Origin: Xanthobacteraceae bacterium | GTDB taxonomy: Bacteria; Pseudomonadota; Alphaproteobacteria; Rhizobiales; Xanthobacteraceae | Reading direction: 5' to 3' | Assembly: GCA_029266425.1 (NCBI GenBank) | Contig: JAQSWY010000024.1 | Span: forward strand, 1-64,000 | DNA: 64,000 nt | Part shown: piece by piece, positions 55,264-63,523 of the stretch | Layout: the number at the start of each line of letters is the position of its first letter | Position numbering within the stretch: position 1 is the first letter of the stretch | Translations under genes and position numbers: made by a program | The notes under the pieces: generated by a model | Databases searched by the model: none | Told to the model about the DNA's origin: nothing | What the model saw: the letters and a program-made list of their open reading frames with translations, nothing else

Positions 55264-57420
55264 ATGGGCATCCTCACCAAGGTCGAGGCCTCGCAGCTCT
55301 CCCGCCGCGGCTTCGTGATGTCGGCACTCTTTGCCGGCGGAAGCCTCATCATCGCGCCACGGCTGATCGGCTCGGCACGGGCCGCCGGCGCGGCGGCACT
55401 CAACCCGTTCATCCGCATCCCTTCGAGCGGGAAGGTCGAACTGATTATCGCATCGGTGGAGATGGGCCAGGGTGTCTATATGGGCCTCGCGACGCTGCTC
55501 GCCGAAGAACTGGAGGTGAGGCTCGATCAGATCGTCGCCGTTCCGGCGCCTGCCGATCCCGTGCGCTACTCCCACCCGGCGCTCGGCGACCAGATCACTG
55601 GCGGCTCGGTGACCATTCGCGGCTTCTGGGAGCCGATGCGGCGTGCTGGCGCCACGGCGCGTACCATGCTGATCGCTGCCGCCGCCGATGAATGGGGCGT
55701 TGCGCCCGCAAGCTGCCGGGCCGAGGCGGGCGATGTCATTCATGAGCCTAGTGGACGTCGCCTTGCCTATGGCGCGCTGGCCGAGAAAGCGGCCGGCCTT
55801 CGCGTGCCGCAAGACGTCCCGTTGAAGCCGGCGAGTGCGTTCAAGCTCATCGGCAAGTCGACCCGGCGTATCGACACGCCGGCGAAAGTGGATGGCACCG
55901 CCAAGTTCGGTCTCGACGCGCGTCCGCCGGGAGTGAAGTTCGCCGCCATCAGCATCTGCCCGACCTTCGGCGGCACGCTCCAGGCCGTAGACGACAGGGA
56001 AGCGCTGAAGGTCAAGGGAGTGCGCCAGGTCGTCAGGCTGAGCGACGCGGTGGCGGTGGTTGCCGACCATACCGGGGCCGCCCGCAAGGGGCTGGCGGCG
56101 CTGAACATCTCCTGGGATCGCGGCGCCAATGGCACGCTCAACACCGCGGAACTGGAACGCCGCGCCGAGGCCGCCATGGCGGGCGACGCAGTCGTGGCGC
56201 AAAACGAGGGCGATGTCGCCGCGGCGGAGGCTGTGCAGGGCGCCGGGATCGAGGCTGTCTACCGCCTGCCGATCCTCCCGCACACGACGATGGAGCCGAT
56301 GAATTGCACGGTCCATGTACGCCGCGACGCCTGCGATGTCTGGGTCGGAACGCAGGTTGCAGGCCGCGCCCGCCAGACCGCGGCCGAGATGACAGGACTG
56401 CCGCTCGAAAAGGTCACCATCCACAATCAGCTACTGGGCGGAGGCTTCGGCCGCCGGCTCGACCATGATGTCGTGACCATGGCGGTGCGCGTGGCGCAGC
56501 AGGTCGAGGGACCGGTTCAAGTCGTATGGAGCCGCGAGGAGGACGTCCGGCACGATTCCTACCGCTATCTCAATCTCAGCCAGATCCGCATTCGGCTGGG
56601 GCCGGACGGCATGCCGGTGTCGTGGCGGCACCGCGTGGTCGGTCCGGCAATCATGGCCCGCTTCCTCCCGATCTTTTTCAAGGATGGTATCGACCTCGAC
56701 ATCATCGATGCTGCCGAGAGCCCCTATGCCATCGCCAACAAGCGGGTGGAGTTCGTGCGTCATGAGGCGCCGGCGGGCATGCTGACCGGCAACTGGCGCG
56801 GCGTCGGCCCGACGCGCAATGCGCCGGCCGTCGAGGGTGGGATCGACGAGGCGGCCCACTTCGCCGGAATCGATCCGGTGGAATATCGCCGCAGGCTCCT
56901 CTCTAGCAATCCACGCCTCAGGACCGTGCTCGACCTCGCCGCCCAGCGGGCCGGGTGGGACAGCGCTCTCGGGCCGGAGCGCGGCCGCGGCGTCGCGCTG
57001 TTGTCCGCCTTCGGTAGCTTCGCGGCGATGGTCGTGCAGGTCCATGTCGACCCGGGAGGCGCATTGAAGGTGGAGCGCATCGTCTGCGCTGTCGATTGTG
57101 GGCAGCTGGTCAATCCTGACGTGCTGCGCCAGCAGGTCGAGAGCGGGATTGTCTATGGCCTTAGCGCGGCTCTCTATGGGCGCCTCACCATCGAGAAGGG
57201 CGCGATCGTCGAAAGCAATTTCGACGACCAGCCGGTGTTGCGCATGAACGAATGCCCGCCGATAGAGGTCCATGTCGTCGAGAGTGCGGAAGCGCCGGGC
57301 GGCATCGGCGAACTCGGAACGCCCGGCGTCGCACCGGCGCTGATGAACGCAATCTTCGCGGCGACCGGCAGGCGCCTGCGCACCCTGCCGATCCGTGATG
57401 CTCTGTTGCGCGGGAGCTGA
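55264..57420 (+). CDS. Molybdopterin-binding subunit, isoquinoline-1-oxidoreductase/aldehyde dehydrogenase-like
   Basis: A 718-residue catalytic subunit of a xanthine-oxidase-family enzyme. A twin-arginine leader (LSRRGFVMSALFAGGSLI) shows export to the periplasm. Core motifs include the Mo-cofactor segments GQGVYMGLATLLAEEL and GGGFGRRLDHDVVTMA, and the active-site Glu in GGIGELGTPGVAPALMNAIF. ATG 55264 has GGAGG six bases upstream. Such enzymes hydroxylate N-heteroaromatics or oxidise aldehydes, passing electrons to a cytochrome, here the next gene. The true substrate is unknown. Confidence 0.95.
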   Translation: MGILTKVEASQLSRRGFVMSALFAGGSLIIAPRLIGSARAAGAAALNPFIRIPSSGKVELIIASVEMGQGVYMGLATLLAEELEVRLDQIVAVPAPADPVRYSHPALGDQITGGSVTIRGFWEPMRRAGATARTMLIAAAADEWGVAPASCRAEAGDVIHEPSGRRLAYGALAEKAAGLRVPQDVPLKPASAFKLIGKSTRRIDTPAKVDGTAKFGLDARPPGVKFAAISICPTFGGTLQAVDDREALKVKGVRQVVRLSDAVAVVADHTGAARKGLAALNISWDRGANGTLNTAELERRAEAAMAGDAVVAQNEGDVAAAEAVQGAGIEAVYRLPILPHTTMEPMNCTVHVRRDACDVWVGTQVAGRARQTAAEMTGLPLEKVTIHNQLLGGGFGRRLDHDVVTMAVRVAQQVEGPVQVVWSREEDVRHDSYRYLNLSQIRIRLGPDGMPVSWRHRVVGPAIMARFLPIFFKDGIDLDIIDAAESPYAIANKRVEFVRHEAPAGMLTGNWRGVGPTRNAPAVEGGIDEAAHFAGIDPVEYRRRLLSSNPRLRTVLDLAAQRAGWDSALGPERGRGVALLSAFGSFAAMVVQVHVDPGGALKVERIVCAVDCGQLVNPDVLRQQVESGIVYGLSAALYGRLTIEKGAIVESNFDDQPVLRMNECPPIEVHVVESAEAPGGIGELGTPGVAPALMNAIFAATGRRLRTLPIRDALLRGS

Positions 57421-57422
57421 CG

Positions 57423-58088
57423 ATGATCATGCGACAACTGCGTGAGATCTGGCCCATGGCCCTCGCAGCAATGGCCGCGGGAACGGCCATCGCCGCCGTG
57501 ATCGCCATCGAAGCCGGCGTGGCCGACAACCCGAGCGGGCGACCTGTTCGAGGCGCCACGTTGAAGGGAGTCGCGGAGTTCCAGGCGATCACCGATGCCG
57601 GGATGCGTTCGCGCGCTCTCTTCACCGAAGCGGCCAAGGTCATCACCGATCCGCGCTGCATCAATTGCCACCCGGCATCGCGCAGCCCGACGCAGGGCGA
57701 CGCCATGCATCCGCATATGCCGCCGATCCAGGCAGGCAAGAGCGGCACGGGCATTGCGGGTCTCAATTGTCATTCGTGCCACCGCTTCACCAACACTACC
57801 CTCCCGGGTAGCCGCGTTGGCTCGGTTCCGGGTGCCGAACACTGGCTGCTCGCCCCGGCAAGCATGGCCTGGCAGGGCCTCACCCTTGGCGAGATTTGCA
57901 AGCAGCTCAAGGACCCTGCCCGCAATGGCGGACGTTCCCTTGCCGATATTCACCGGCACATGAGCACGGATCACCTGGTCAGTTGGGCGTGGCATCCAGG
58001 CGAAGGCCGCCGCCCGGCTCCGGGATCCCAGGAGGAGTTCGGTGCGCTGATCGAGGCATGGATCACGACCGGCGCCGAATGTCCTTGA
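57423..58088 (+). CDS. Diheme c-type cytochrome of the molybdenum-enzyme operon
   Basis: A 221-residue protein with an N-terminal membrane/signal segment (MALAAMAAGTAIAAVIAIEA) and two CxxCH heme sites, CINCH at 79-83 and CHSCH at 116-120. It starts two bases after the large-subunit stop. It is the probable electron acceptor of the periplasmic Mo enzyme, linking it to the respiratory chain. Spacing and order (FeS, Mo, cytochrome) support one functional complex. Confidence 0.92.
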   Translation: MIMRQLREIWPMALAAMAAGTAIAAVIAIEAGVADNPSGRPVRGATLKGVAEFQAITDAGMRSRALFTEAAKVITDPRCINCHPASRSPTQGDAMHPHMPPIQAGKSGTGIAGLNCHSCHRFTNTTLPGSRVGSVPGAEHWLLAPASMAWQGLTLGEICKQLKDPARNGGRSLADIHRHMSTDHLVSWAWHPGEGRRPAPGSQEEFGALIEAWITTGAECP

Positions 58089-58829
58089 TGACACATGTTC
58101 GGGCGACGGTCGGCGGAAAACTCGCGGGCACCCAGGGGCCGCTAGTTCCAAGCCAATGTTGCCGTAAACGTCAGTTGCCGCTCGCGGGGCTTACCTTGGG
58201 CCGTCGCTTAGCGTCTTCGATCGAGGACAGGGCTACGAAGCCGACCCGTCTCCGAGATATGCCTTGACCGAGCGCACAATCGGGTTCGCTCTAGCTCTCC
58301 ATTTCTGCGATGTCGCCAAAAAAAAGATTACGCCAATTTCGCGCCGACAAATGCGATGTTGGGGCACCGGTTCGGAGTCAGAGGTGGTGAACTTTGATGC
58401 ACCCCCTCCCGGGAAAAAAGCATACTGTACTTGGAGGGTGGCTCCCTTAACTTATTGATCGGCCGTACGTTTCCACAATCCGGAACGACCTCACTGACGG
58501 AAATTCAACCGGCGCAGGAAAAAAACTCGGCACGGCGGAGACGCGGGTCGGAAGGGGCAAGTTCCTCCAGACTTTTGTACCCCCCGAGCCGCCGCCACCT
58601 CCGGTCCAAAAGTGGTCGCCTGACCGGCTCCCAGTCGCGGTAGTCAGCATCGACGCGAGACTTTTCCTATCAGCGGGGATCATCTCCCGGGTCGCCACCT
58701 TTCCCGATAGCCGCGTAATCTTCTTCCGTACTCGTTTCGTAACGAGCCACATCTGATGCCTGAACATCTCGGCTCCAAGCTTTGGCGGCCGGCAAGACCA
58801 GACCGGCGCCGACGCCGTGTTGGAAGGTA
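58089..58829. other. Gene-free stretch before the right-end HTH gene
   Basis: About 740 bases. A minus-strand frame at 58447-58833 (128 codons) overlaps the end of the HTH gene as ATGA, but its product has low-complexity Gly runs and no recognisable family; I do not call it. AT-rich runs occur near 58319 (aaaaaaaa) and 58416. Confidence 0.45.
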
Positions 58830-59570
58830 TCAATCAACGCCCTGTGACACCCCCCGACGCTTCCTCACCTCGTCTCGAAAGATGGGATGAACTGAGTACA
58901 CCTCTTTTCCGAAGGACTTTCTTTCTTCTCTGCTCTTCGTGGAGCTCACCATTTTGAGCGTTTTGGACCCTATTGGCCGATGAGCGGAGGGGCCGCGCTT
59001 GAGCCAGGTAAGCCACTCCGAGGACAAGATGCTCACGATGTTCGTCAGGCTGCGCCGGCCGCGCTGCGGTCGTGACTTGATGGAGATAAGCCCCCGCCGC
59101 CGCGCTTCATGCAGCGTGGTTTGCACCGTGGTGCGGCACACACCAGCTAGCGCGGCAAGTCGATCAAGCGCGAGGTCGCACTGGCCGTGGTGCTTCACCT
59201 CGCCCGACAAGATAGCGAGAACCGCCCGTTGCCCTTCGGTGAACAGCATGGGCAGTGCAGGAGGCATGTTGCCGCCGCCGCCCAGCATCCTCCGCCGGTC
59301 CCGCGACGCCTTGCGATCGGGCCAGCGCGGACGCTGCCGCGGCTTGAACATGCTCAAGATCCGCGGACGCATTCCCTTGGCGGGGCCGAGAATGGGGCGC
59401 CGCAGCGCAATCGCCGCGTCCAGTGCCTCGGATTCGGCCTCCGAGATCTGACCCGCATCGAAGCTCTGCCAGAGGTCCTTGGTGAGGGCAGTGATCTCGT
59501 CGGCGGTCATAACCGACATCAGCCTAAAGCGGATCGCTTCGGCCGTGGGCGACATGGCAAAGGCGCTCAT
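58830..59570 (-). CDS. Helix-turn-helix protein near the right end of the island
   Basis: A 246-residue protein. An N-terminal acidic segment (SPTAEAIRFRLMSVMTADEI) is followed by a basic linker (MFKPRQRPRWPDRKASRDRR) and a winged helix at about residues 110-175 (LALDRLAALAGVCRTTVQTT, then LHEARRRGLISIKSRPQRGR). Proteins of this type occur near ends of integrative elements in Hyphomicrobiales and are probably regulators. ATG 59570 is chosen over 59603, which would add 11 unlike residues. It lies 272 bases from attR. Confidence 0.75.
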   Translation of the reverse strand: MSAFAMSPTAEAIRFRLMSVMTADEITALTKDLWQSFDAGQISEAESEALDAAIALRRPILGPAKGMRPRILSMFKPRQRPRWPDRKASRDRRRMLGGGGNMPPALPMLFTEGQRAVLAILSGEVKHHGQCDLALDRLAALAGVCRTTVQTTLHEARRRGLISIKSRPQRGRRSLTNIVSILSSEWLTWLKRGPSAHRPIGSKTLKMVSSTKSREERKSFGKEVYSVHPIFRDEVRKRRGVSQGVD

Positions 59571-59902
59571 GACACGCCTCCCGCGATAGCCAGAGAGACG
59601 CACGTCGCCGCGGCTTTCGCACTCTTGAAGTGGCCTATCAGCGCTCCCGCAAGGTCGAACGCATCGTAGCCACCATCCTCACATTTGAAGATCGATCCGA
59701 GACGCGTCCGCCCGTCATAGACGGCGCTCCCGTAGCTAAGAAAAACCGTTCCGACTGGGGAAAATTTGCCAATCTGATCAATATCCGGCCAGTGCCAGCC
59801 GTTGTCGGAAAGCTTTTTGGAAGGGCTCGTTTCCTTGGCGCTTCCTAAACCGCAGGTCAGGGGTTCGAATCCCTTCCGGGACGCCAGTTCAACACGTTGC
59901 AA
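59567..59902 (-). CDS. Small protein whose reading frame crosses attR
   Basis: The C-terminal part (SYGSAVYDGRTRLGSIFKCE, then DGGYDAFDLAGALIGHFKSA) looks like a genuine small protein of a family common in Hyphomicrobiales that ends with a GYxAFD-x-G pattern. In the chromosome the only ATG is at 59902, beyond the repeat, and the first ~20 residues are encoded by the tRNA fragment. After excision the 41-bp repeat would be joined to bases 18261 onward, placing an in-frame ATG-GTG directly before the repeat on the minus strand. So the start may differ between integrated and free forms. It overlaps the HTH gene start by four bases. Confidence 0.5.
   Translation of the reverse strand: MQRVELASRKGFEPLTCGLGSAKETSPSKKLSDNGWHWPDIDQIGKFSPVGTVFLSYGSAVYDGRTRLGSIFKCEDGGYDAFDLAGALIGHFKSAKAAATCVSLAIAGGVS
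59842..59882 (+). repeat. attR: 41-bp direct repeat of the tRNA-Arg 3' end
   Basis: Identical over 41 bases to 18220-18260, then GCCA instead of ACCA. Only the anticodon-loop-to-acceptor portion is present, so it is not a tRNA gene. It marks the right boundary of the island. Confidence 0.95.
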
Positions 59903-60555
59903 ATGCCTGGATTGCTTAACTATGAGCGGCCTGCTTAGCGGCCTCGACTTCAGACCGGTCCAGGGGATGCCGACTCCGCGTATAGCATTGAAAGGGCATT
60001 GGCACGGCAGCGGCTGGTAGCGTCCGACAGACAGCGCCGGCTTCGTGCCTCACCGCTTCCGCTCCAACTCGCACGAGCACTGGAGCCACAGGTGCGGCGA
60101 CGAAGAGCAGGAAGAGCAGCATGACGCCCAAGACGATCCGCCAGAGGCGGGCTTCGGATGCGATGGGTTCGTCGATACTGGCGCTTTCTCGTCTTCCGCG
60201 CTCTATTCCTATCGGTGTGGCTAGGCTACGGCCTCACAACCGCGCAAAAAAGGCATGATCCGTCCTTCCGGTTGAACGGCTGGAATGAACGTTGCCACCG
60301 AGATGTTGTTCCGCATTCTGCCGGCCCTTGACGCTCCAAAAAGCAACACCCAAATCACCTGTGCCGGTCGTCTGATTGGACCCGGGATGTCATTGAGCGC
60401 CGAGAAGGCCGACAGCGAGGACGTCCGCGTCGAAGGCAACGTAGCGGCCTGACCACACATCGCTGCCTGACCTTTCAATTATTGCGCTAACAGGTGCAGG
60501 AAAGCGCTCTTCGAAGAGGAAGGAGAAACAACGAGAAGAAGGAAAGGAAACGATC
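59903..60555. other. Backbone intergenic region between attR and the Hsp20 gene
   Basis: About 650 bases. A minus-strand frame at 59916-60131 has a hydrophobic start (MGVMLLFLLFVAAPVAPVLV) but no other support. The stretch before 60556 is AT-richer, with a good ribosome site (GAAGGAAAGGAAA) before the chaperone gene. Confidence 0.45.
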
Positions 60556-61065
60556 ATGACCGTACGTGACCTGATCCCCTGGAGCCGGGGCAGCAATCAG
60601 GCTCCGACCGTTTCTCGCGGTGACGAGATGGATCCGTTTCTGTCGTTGCACCGCGATGTGAATCGGCTGTTCGACGAGGTCTTTCGCGGCTTCGACACTC
60701 CATCGCTCTTCGGCCCGATGCGGATCGCAAACCGCGGCTGGCCCAGCGTGGAAGTATCGGAAACGGACAAGGAAATCCGCGTGGCAGCTGAGGTGCCTGG
60801 CCTCGAGGAGAACGACATAGAAGTGCTGCTGGAGGATGGCGTGCTGACCCTTCGCGGCGAGAAGAAGTCTGAAACCGAAGACACCGGCCGCCAGTTCAGT
60901 GAGCGTTACTATGGTCGCTTCGAGCGGCGCTTCGCGCTCGGCCGCGAGGTCGAGGAGGACAAAGTGGCCGCGACATTCAAGAACGGTGTTCTGACGGTGA
61001 CCTTACCAAAGACGGCCAAGGCGCAGGCGAACTCCAAGCGGGTCGCGATCAACAGTGGCAACTGA
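60556..61065 (+). CDS. Hsp20 small heat-shock protein
   Basis: A 169-residue small heat-shock chaperone that holds unfolding proteins in the cytoplasm. The N-terminal arm (DPFLSLHRDVNRLFDEVFRG) and the alpha-crystallin domain (PSVEVSETDKEIRVAAEVPG; GVLTLRGEKKSE) are clear. The domain ends with the FKNGVLTVTLPK signature. Ribosome site GGAAAGGAAA precedes the ATG. The DiaII/IbpA-type N-terminus MTVRDLIPW is common in Proteobacteria. A GC-rich hairpin lies 21 bases after the stop. Confidence 0.96.
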   Translation: MTVRDLIPWSRGSNQAPTVSRGDEMDPFLSLHRDVNRLFDEVFRGFDTPSLFGPMRIANRGWPSVEVSETDKEIRVAAEVPGLEENDIEVLLEDGVLTLRGEKKSETEDTGRQFSERYYGRFERRFALGREVEEDKVAATFKNGVLTVTLPKTAKAQANSKRVAINSGN

Positions 61066-61085
61066 AAGCCGTGGCTGGCAACTCG

Positions 61086-61108
61086 CCGGGCGCGGCGTCA
61101 GCGCCCGG
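61086..61108 (+). terminator. Hairpin after the Hsp20 gene
   Basis: CCGGGCGC-GGCGTCA-GCGCCCGG has perfect eight-base arms and a seven-base loop 21 bases after the stop. No U-run follows, so termination strength is uncertain. Confidence 0.45.
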
Positions 61109-61262
61109 TGATGCTGTCCTCCTGCCCGTTCTGGTCAACTCGGCCCCCTGACGCGAATCTATCGACCCTGTCGTTCTGCCGGGTTGCCCGCCGAGCTTAG
61201 GAACTAACCTTTGAGAGGCGGACGCCGCCAAGGTCCGCTCCAGGCGCCAGCGCGACGCGCGA

Positions 61263-61553
61263 CTATGACACTCCCTCAACGCTGACCAGACGAGCCGAAC
61301 TGCAGTCATCTCGGAGTGCCTTCAGGCCCGCATAGACAGGGCCATAGTAGAAATTTTCGAACGCTGCCACCGACGGAAATTCCATTAGAACAATCCGCCT
61401 GGGCGTCCAGTCACCCTCGTAGACCCTATGCGTGCCACCGCGGGCGAGATAGCGGCCACCAGCGGCCTCAAGCGCGGGCTTCACCTGGGCCATGAAATCC
61501 GCGTACTTCGTGGCGTCATGAATGTCGACATCGAAGATGGCATAGGCCGACAT
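61263..61553 (-). CDS. DUF1330 family protein
   Basis: A 96-residue DUF1330 protein (dimeric alpha-beta barrel fold) with the family's start SAYAIFDVDIHDATKYADFM, and GGRYLARGGTHRVYEGDW, followed by IVLMEFPSVAAFENFYYGP. Function is unknown. ATG 61553 is chosen because the family starts here; the frame is open further upstream without support. Confidence 0.88.
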   Translation of the reverse strand: MSAYAIFDVDIHDATKYADFMAQVKPALEAAGGRYLARGGTHRVYEGDWTPRRIVLMEFPSVAAFENFYYGPVYAGLKALRDDCSSARLVSVEGVS

Positions 61554-62137
61554 CGCGTTCGTATCCCTTGTTCCTAAACGGCATGGCGCATCTCTCCGGA
61601 ATCCGCTCATGAAGCGGCATTCAAATAACGCGCAAGCCACTGCGCAATATCATTTTGAATTTCTGGCGGTTCAAGTACGCTTTATCGCTGTCGGCGCCTA
61701 CCGGCCCCACGGCCGCGCGATATGGCCGGGCAGTGTAACGCTTGGTCGCTCCAGAGGAACCGCCAGCACCTTCGTTTGCTTGGCGGCGGCGACGAATGCG
61801 GCTCTGGCGTCGTGGTCAACAGCCGCCGGACGCCGATTCCTCCCAAACTGCGACCGGTTCCATCTGCATGGCGAACTCACCCCGAGGCGGGCGGGTCGGT
61901 TCAAGGCGCGACAGGCCCGCGCTTGCGATCTTCGGTTTCAATGCGAGGTGCGACGAAGTGGTGTTCATTGGAGCCCACAAACGCGGCCCACACACAGGCC
62001 GACAATCCCCGAGTCCCAAACTGGCAAGCCTCAGGCGCAACTTATCAAGCACGCCGTCTTGGTGTTCCTAGGGTTACCCCACCAATTGGCCAGCGCAGCC
62101 ACCGGGCACCGGAGCGCGCCGCACGGGGAGATAGGCC
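61554..62137. other. Gene-free region upstream of guanine deaminase
   Basis: About 580 bases with no convincing gene; frames on both strands are Arg/Pro/Gly-rich. An 8-base palindrome CCAATTGG occurs near 62092, which is too short to assign to the FadR-type regulator. Confidence 0.45.
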
Positions 62138-63496
62138 ATGCCTCAGACAATCACCGCGATTCAAGGGCCGGTCCTAACCTTCACTGGCGACCCATTCCAA
62201 AAGGGATTGGACCAAACGCTGGTCTATGAACCCGATGCAATCGTCGCCATGGAGGACGGGCTAATCACACACTTCGGGCCAGCCGATCAAGTGAAAGGAC
62301 TGCTCCCGCCAAATTGCGACGTGAAGAGCTATGGCAAGGATGCCTTGATTTCTGCGGGCTTTATCGACAGCCACGTCCATTTTCCACAGACTCCCATGAT
62401 TGCCGCCTACGGCGAGCAGCTTCTGGATTGGCTGAACAAGTACACTTTTCCTACGGAGCAGAAATTTGCCGATAAGGAGTTTGCTCGCAGCGTAGCCAAA
62501 GTCTTTCTACAGGAGAATTTGCGAAATGGCATAACGTGTGGGTGCGTCTATTGCACCGTTTACCCGCAATCAGTCGACGCGCTGTTTGAGGAGGCAGAGA
62601 AGCTCGGCATGCGGCTGGCGGCGGGCAAGGTCCTGATGAACCGCAATGCGCCCCAAAGCCTCCTCGACACGACGCAAAGCGGCTACGACGAATCCAAAGC
62701 GCTCATAGGCAAATGGCACAACCGGGGCCGGCTGATGTACGCCATCACACCACGCTTTGCGCCGACAAGCACGGGTGATCAACTCGAGGCCGCAGGGACG
62801 CTCTGGCAGGAGCATCCCGACTGCTTCATGCAGACCCACCTCTCTGAGAACAAGGGAGAGGTTGCCTGGGTGAAAGAGCTATTCCCCGATCGAGCGGGCT
62901 ATCTGGACGTCTACGACCATTACAAGCTCTGCGGACATCGGGCCATCTTCGGACACGGCATCCATCTCACTGATAGTGAGTTGCAGCGTATGCATGTCAC
63001 GGGCTCTGCCGTTGCCCACTGTCCGACGTCCAATTTCTTCCTGGGCAGCGGATTCTTCAACATCGCGCATGCAATGAAGCGTGAACGCCCAGTTCGTGTG
63101 GGTCTCGGCACTGACCTAGGAGCCGGAACGTCCTTCTCGATCCTTGCGACCCTCAATGAGGCGTACAAGGCGGCACAGCTCAACAGTTACGCGCTGTCCG
63201 CCGCGCACGCCTACTACCTCGCCACCCGCGGCACCGCACATGCGATGTATCTCGATGACAAGATAGGGAGCATAGCCCCCGGCATGGAAGCCGACCTCGT
63301 CGTGCTCGACATGCGCTCTACGCCCATCATCGATTACAGGATGCGCTTCGCCGAAAGCTTCGAAGAGGCGCTCTTCATCCAGATGACGCTGGGGGATGAT
63401 CGAGCCGTGCAGGCCACTTATGTGGCTGGCCAGCTCGTCTACACCCGGGACCAAACCCGGGAAGTTGCGGATACCGGCCAGATTGCCGCCGAGTGA
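62138..63496 (+). CDS. guaD: Guanine deaminase
   Basis: A 452-residue zinc amidohydrolase that converts guanine to xanthine in purine breakdown. The metal site His-x-His is in IDSHVHFPQT (H79, H81). Later ligands are in MQTHLSENKGEVAW, FGHGIHL and GLGTDLGAGTSFS. The substrate-binding NRNAPQSLLDT segment is typical of GuaD and distinguishes it from other amidohydrolases. An MFS gene starts 27 bases after its stop and probably imports a purine. Confidence 0.96.
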   Translation: MPQTITAIQGPVLTFTGDPFQKGLDQTLVYEPDAIVAMEDGLITHFGPADQVKGLLPPNCDVKSYGKDALISAGFIDSHVHFPQTPMIAAYGEQLLDWLNKYTFPTEQKFADKEFARSVAKVFLQENLRNGITCGCVYCTVYPQSVDALFEEAEKLGMRLAAGKVLMNRNAPQSLLDTTQSGYDESKALIGKWHNRGRLMYAITPRFAPTSTGDQLEAAGTLWQEHPDCFMQTHLSENKGEVAWVKELFPDRAGYLDVYDHYKLCGHRAIFGHGIHLTDSELQRMHVTGSAVAHCPTSNFFLGSGFFNIAHAMKRERPVRVGLGTDLGAGTSFSILATLNEAYKAAQLNSYALSAAHAYYLATRGTAHAMYLDDKIGSIAPGMEADLVVLDMRSTPIIDYRMRFAESFEEALFIQMTLGDDRAVQATYVAGQLVYTRDQTREVADTGQIAAE

Positions 63497-63523
63497 GTGC
63501 GGTTCGAAGATGGAGTAGCATCA

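Larger units (their letters stand above)
18220..59882. mobile_element. Integrated genomic island in tRNA-Arg(CCT), about 41.6 kb
   Basis: The element is bounded by two identical 41-bp direct repeats, one inside the tRNA-Arg gene (18220-18260) and one at 59842-59882. A tyrosine integrase gene lies next to the tRNA copy and points its 3' end at it, the classic layout for tRNA-targeted integrative elements. An excisionase-like gene is coupled to the integrase. The interior carries defence-like genes and redox/efflux cargo rather than housekeeping genes. I found no relaxase, coupling protein, mating-pair or phage structural genes, so it is either mobilised in trans or a decayed element. Right-end genes (HTH protein and an ORF crossing attR) look element-borne. 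Confidence 0.9.

Noticed and set aside
58447..58833. A 128-codon minus-strand frame overlapping the end of the right-end HTH gene by ATGA
   Set aside because: The overlap suggests coupling, but the product is low-complexity (a Gly run and scattered Pro) with no family resemblance. A conserved homologue would change this.
59842..59882. A second tRNA-Arg gene
   Set aside because: Only the 3' 41 bases are present, with no D-arm or 5' acceptor strand. It is the right attachment site.
18220..59882. Conjugation, phage structural or CRISPR genes within the island
   Set aside because: I looked for relaxase, coupling-protein, VirB-like, capsid or terminase patterns and for regular repeat-spacer arrays, and saw none.
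59916..60131. Small hydrophobic ORF to the right of attR
   Set aside because: The start is hydrophobic, but the rest is unbiased and there is no ribosome site or neighbour to support it.
62092..62099. CCAATTGG before guanine deaminase as another FadR-type operator
   Set aside because: Eight bases of symmetry are not enough, and the spacing differs from the 16-base sites at 13554 and 15864.
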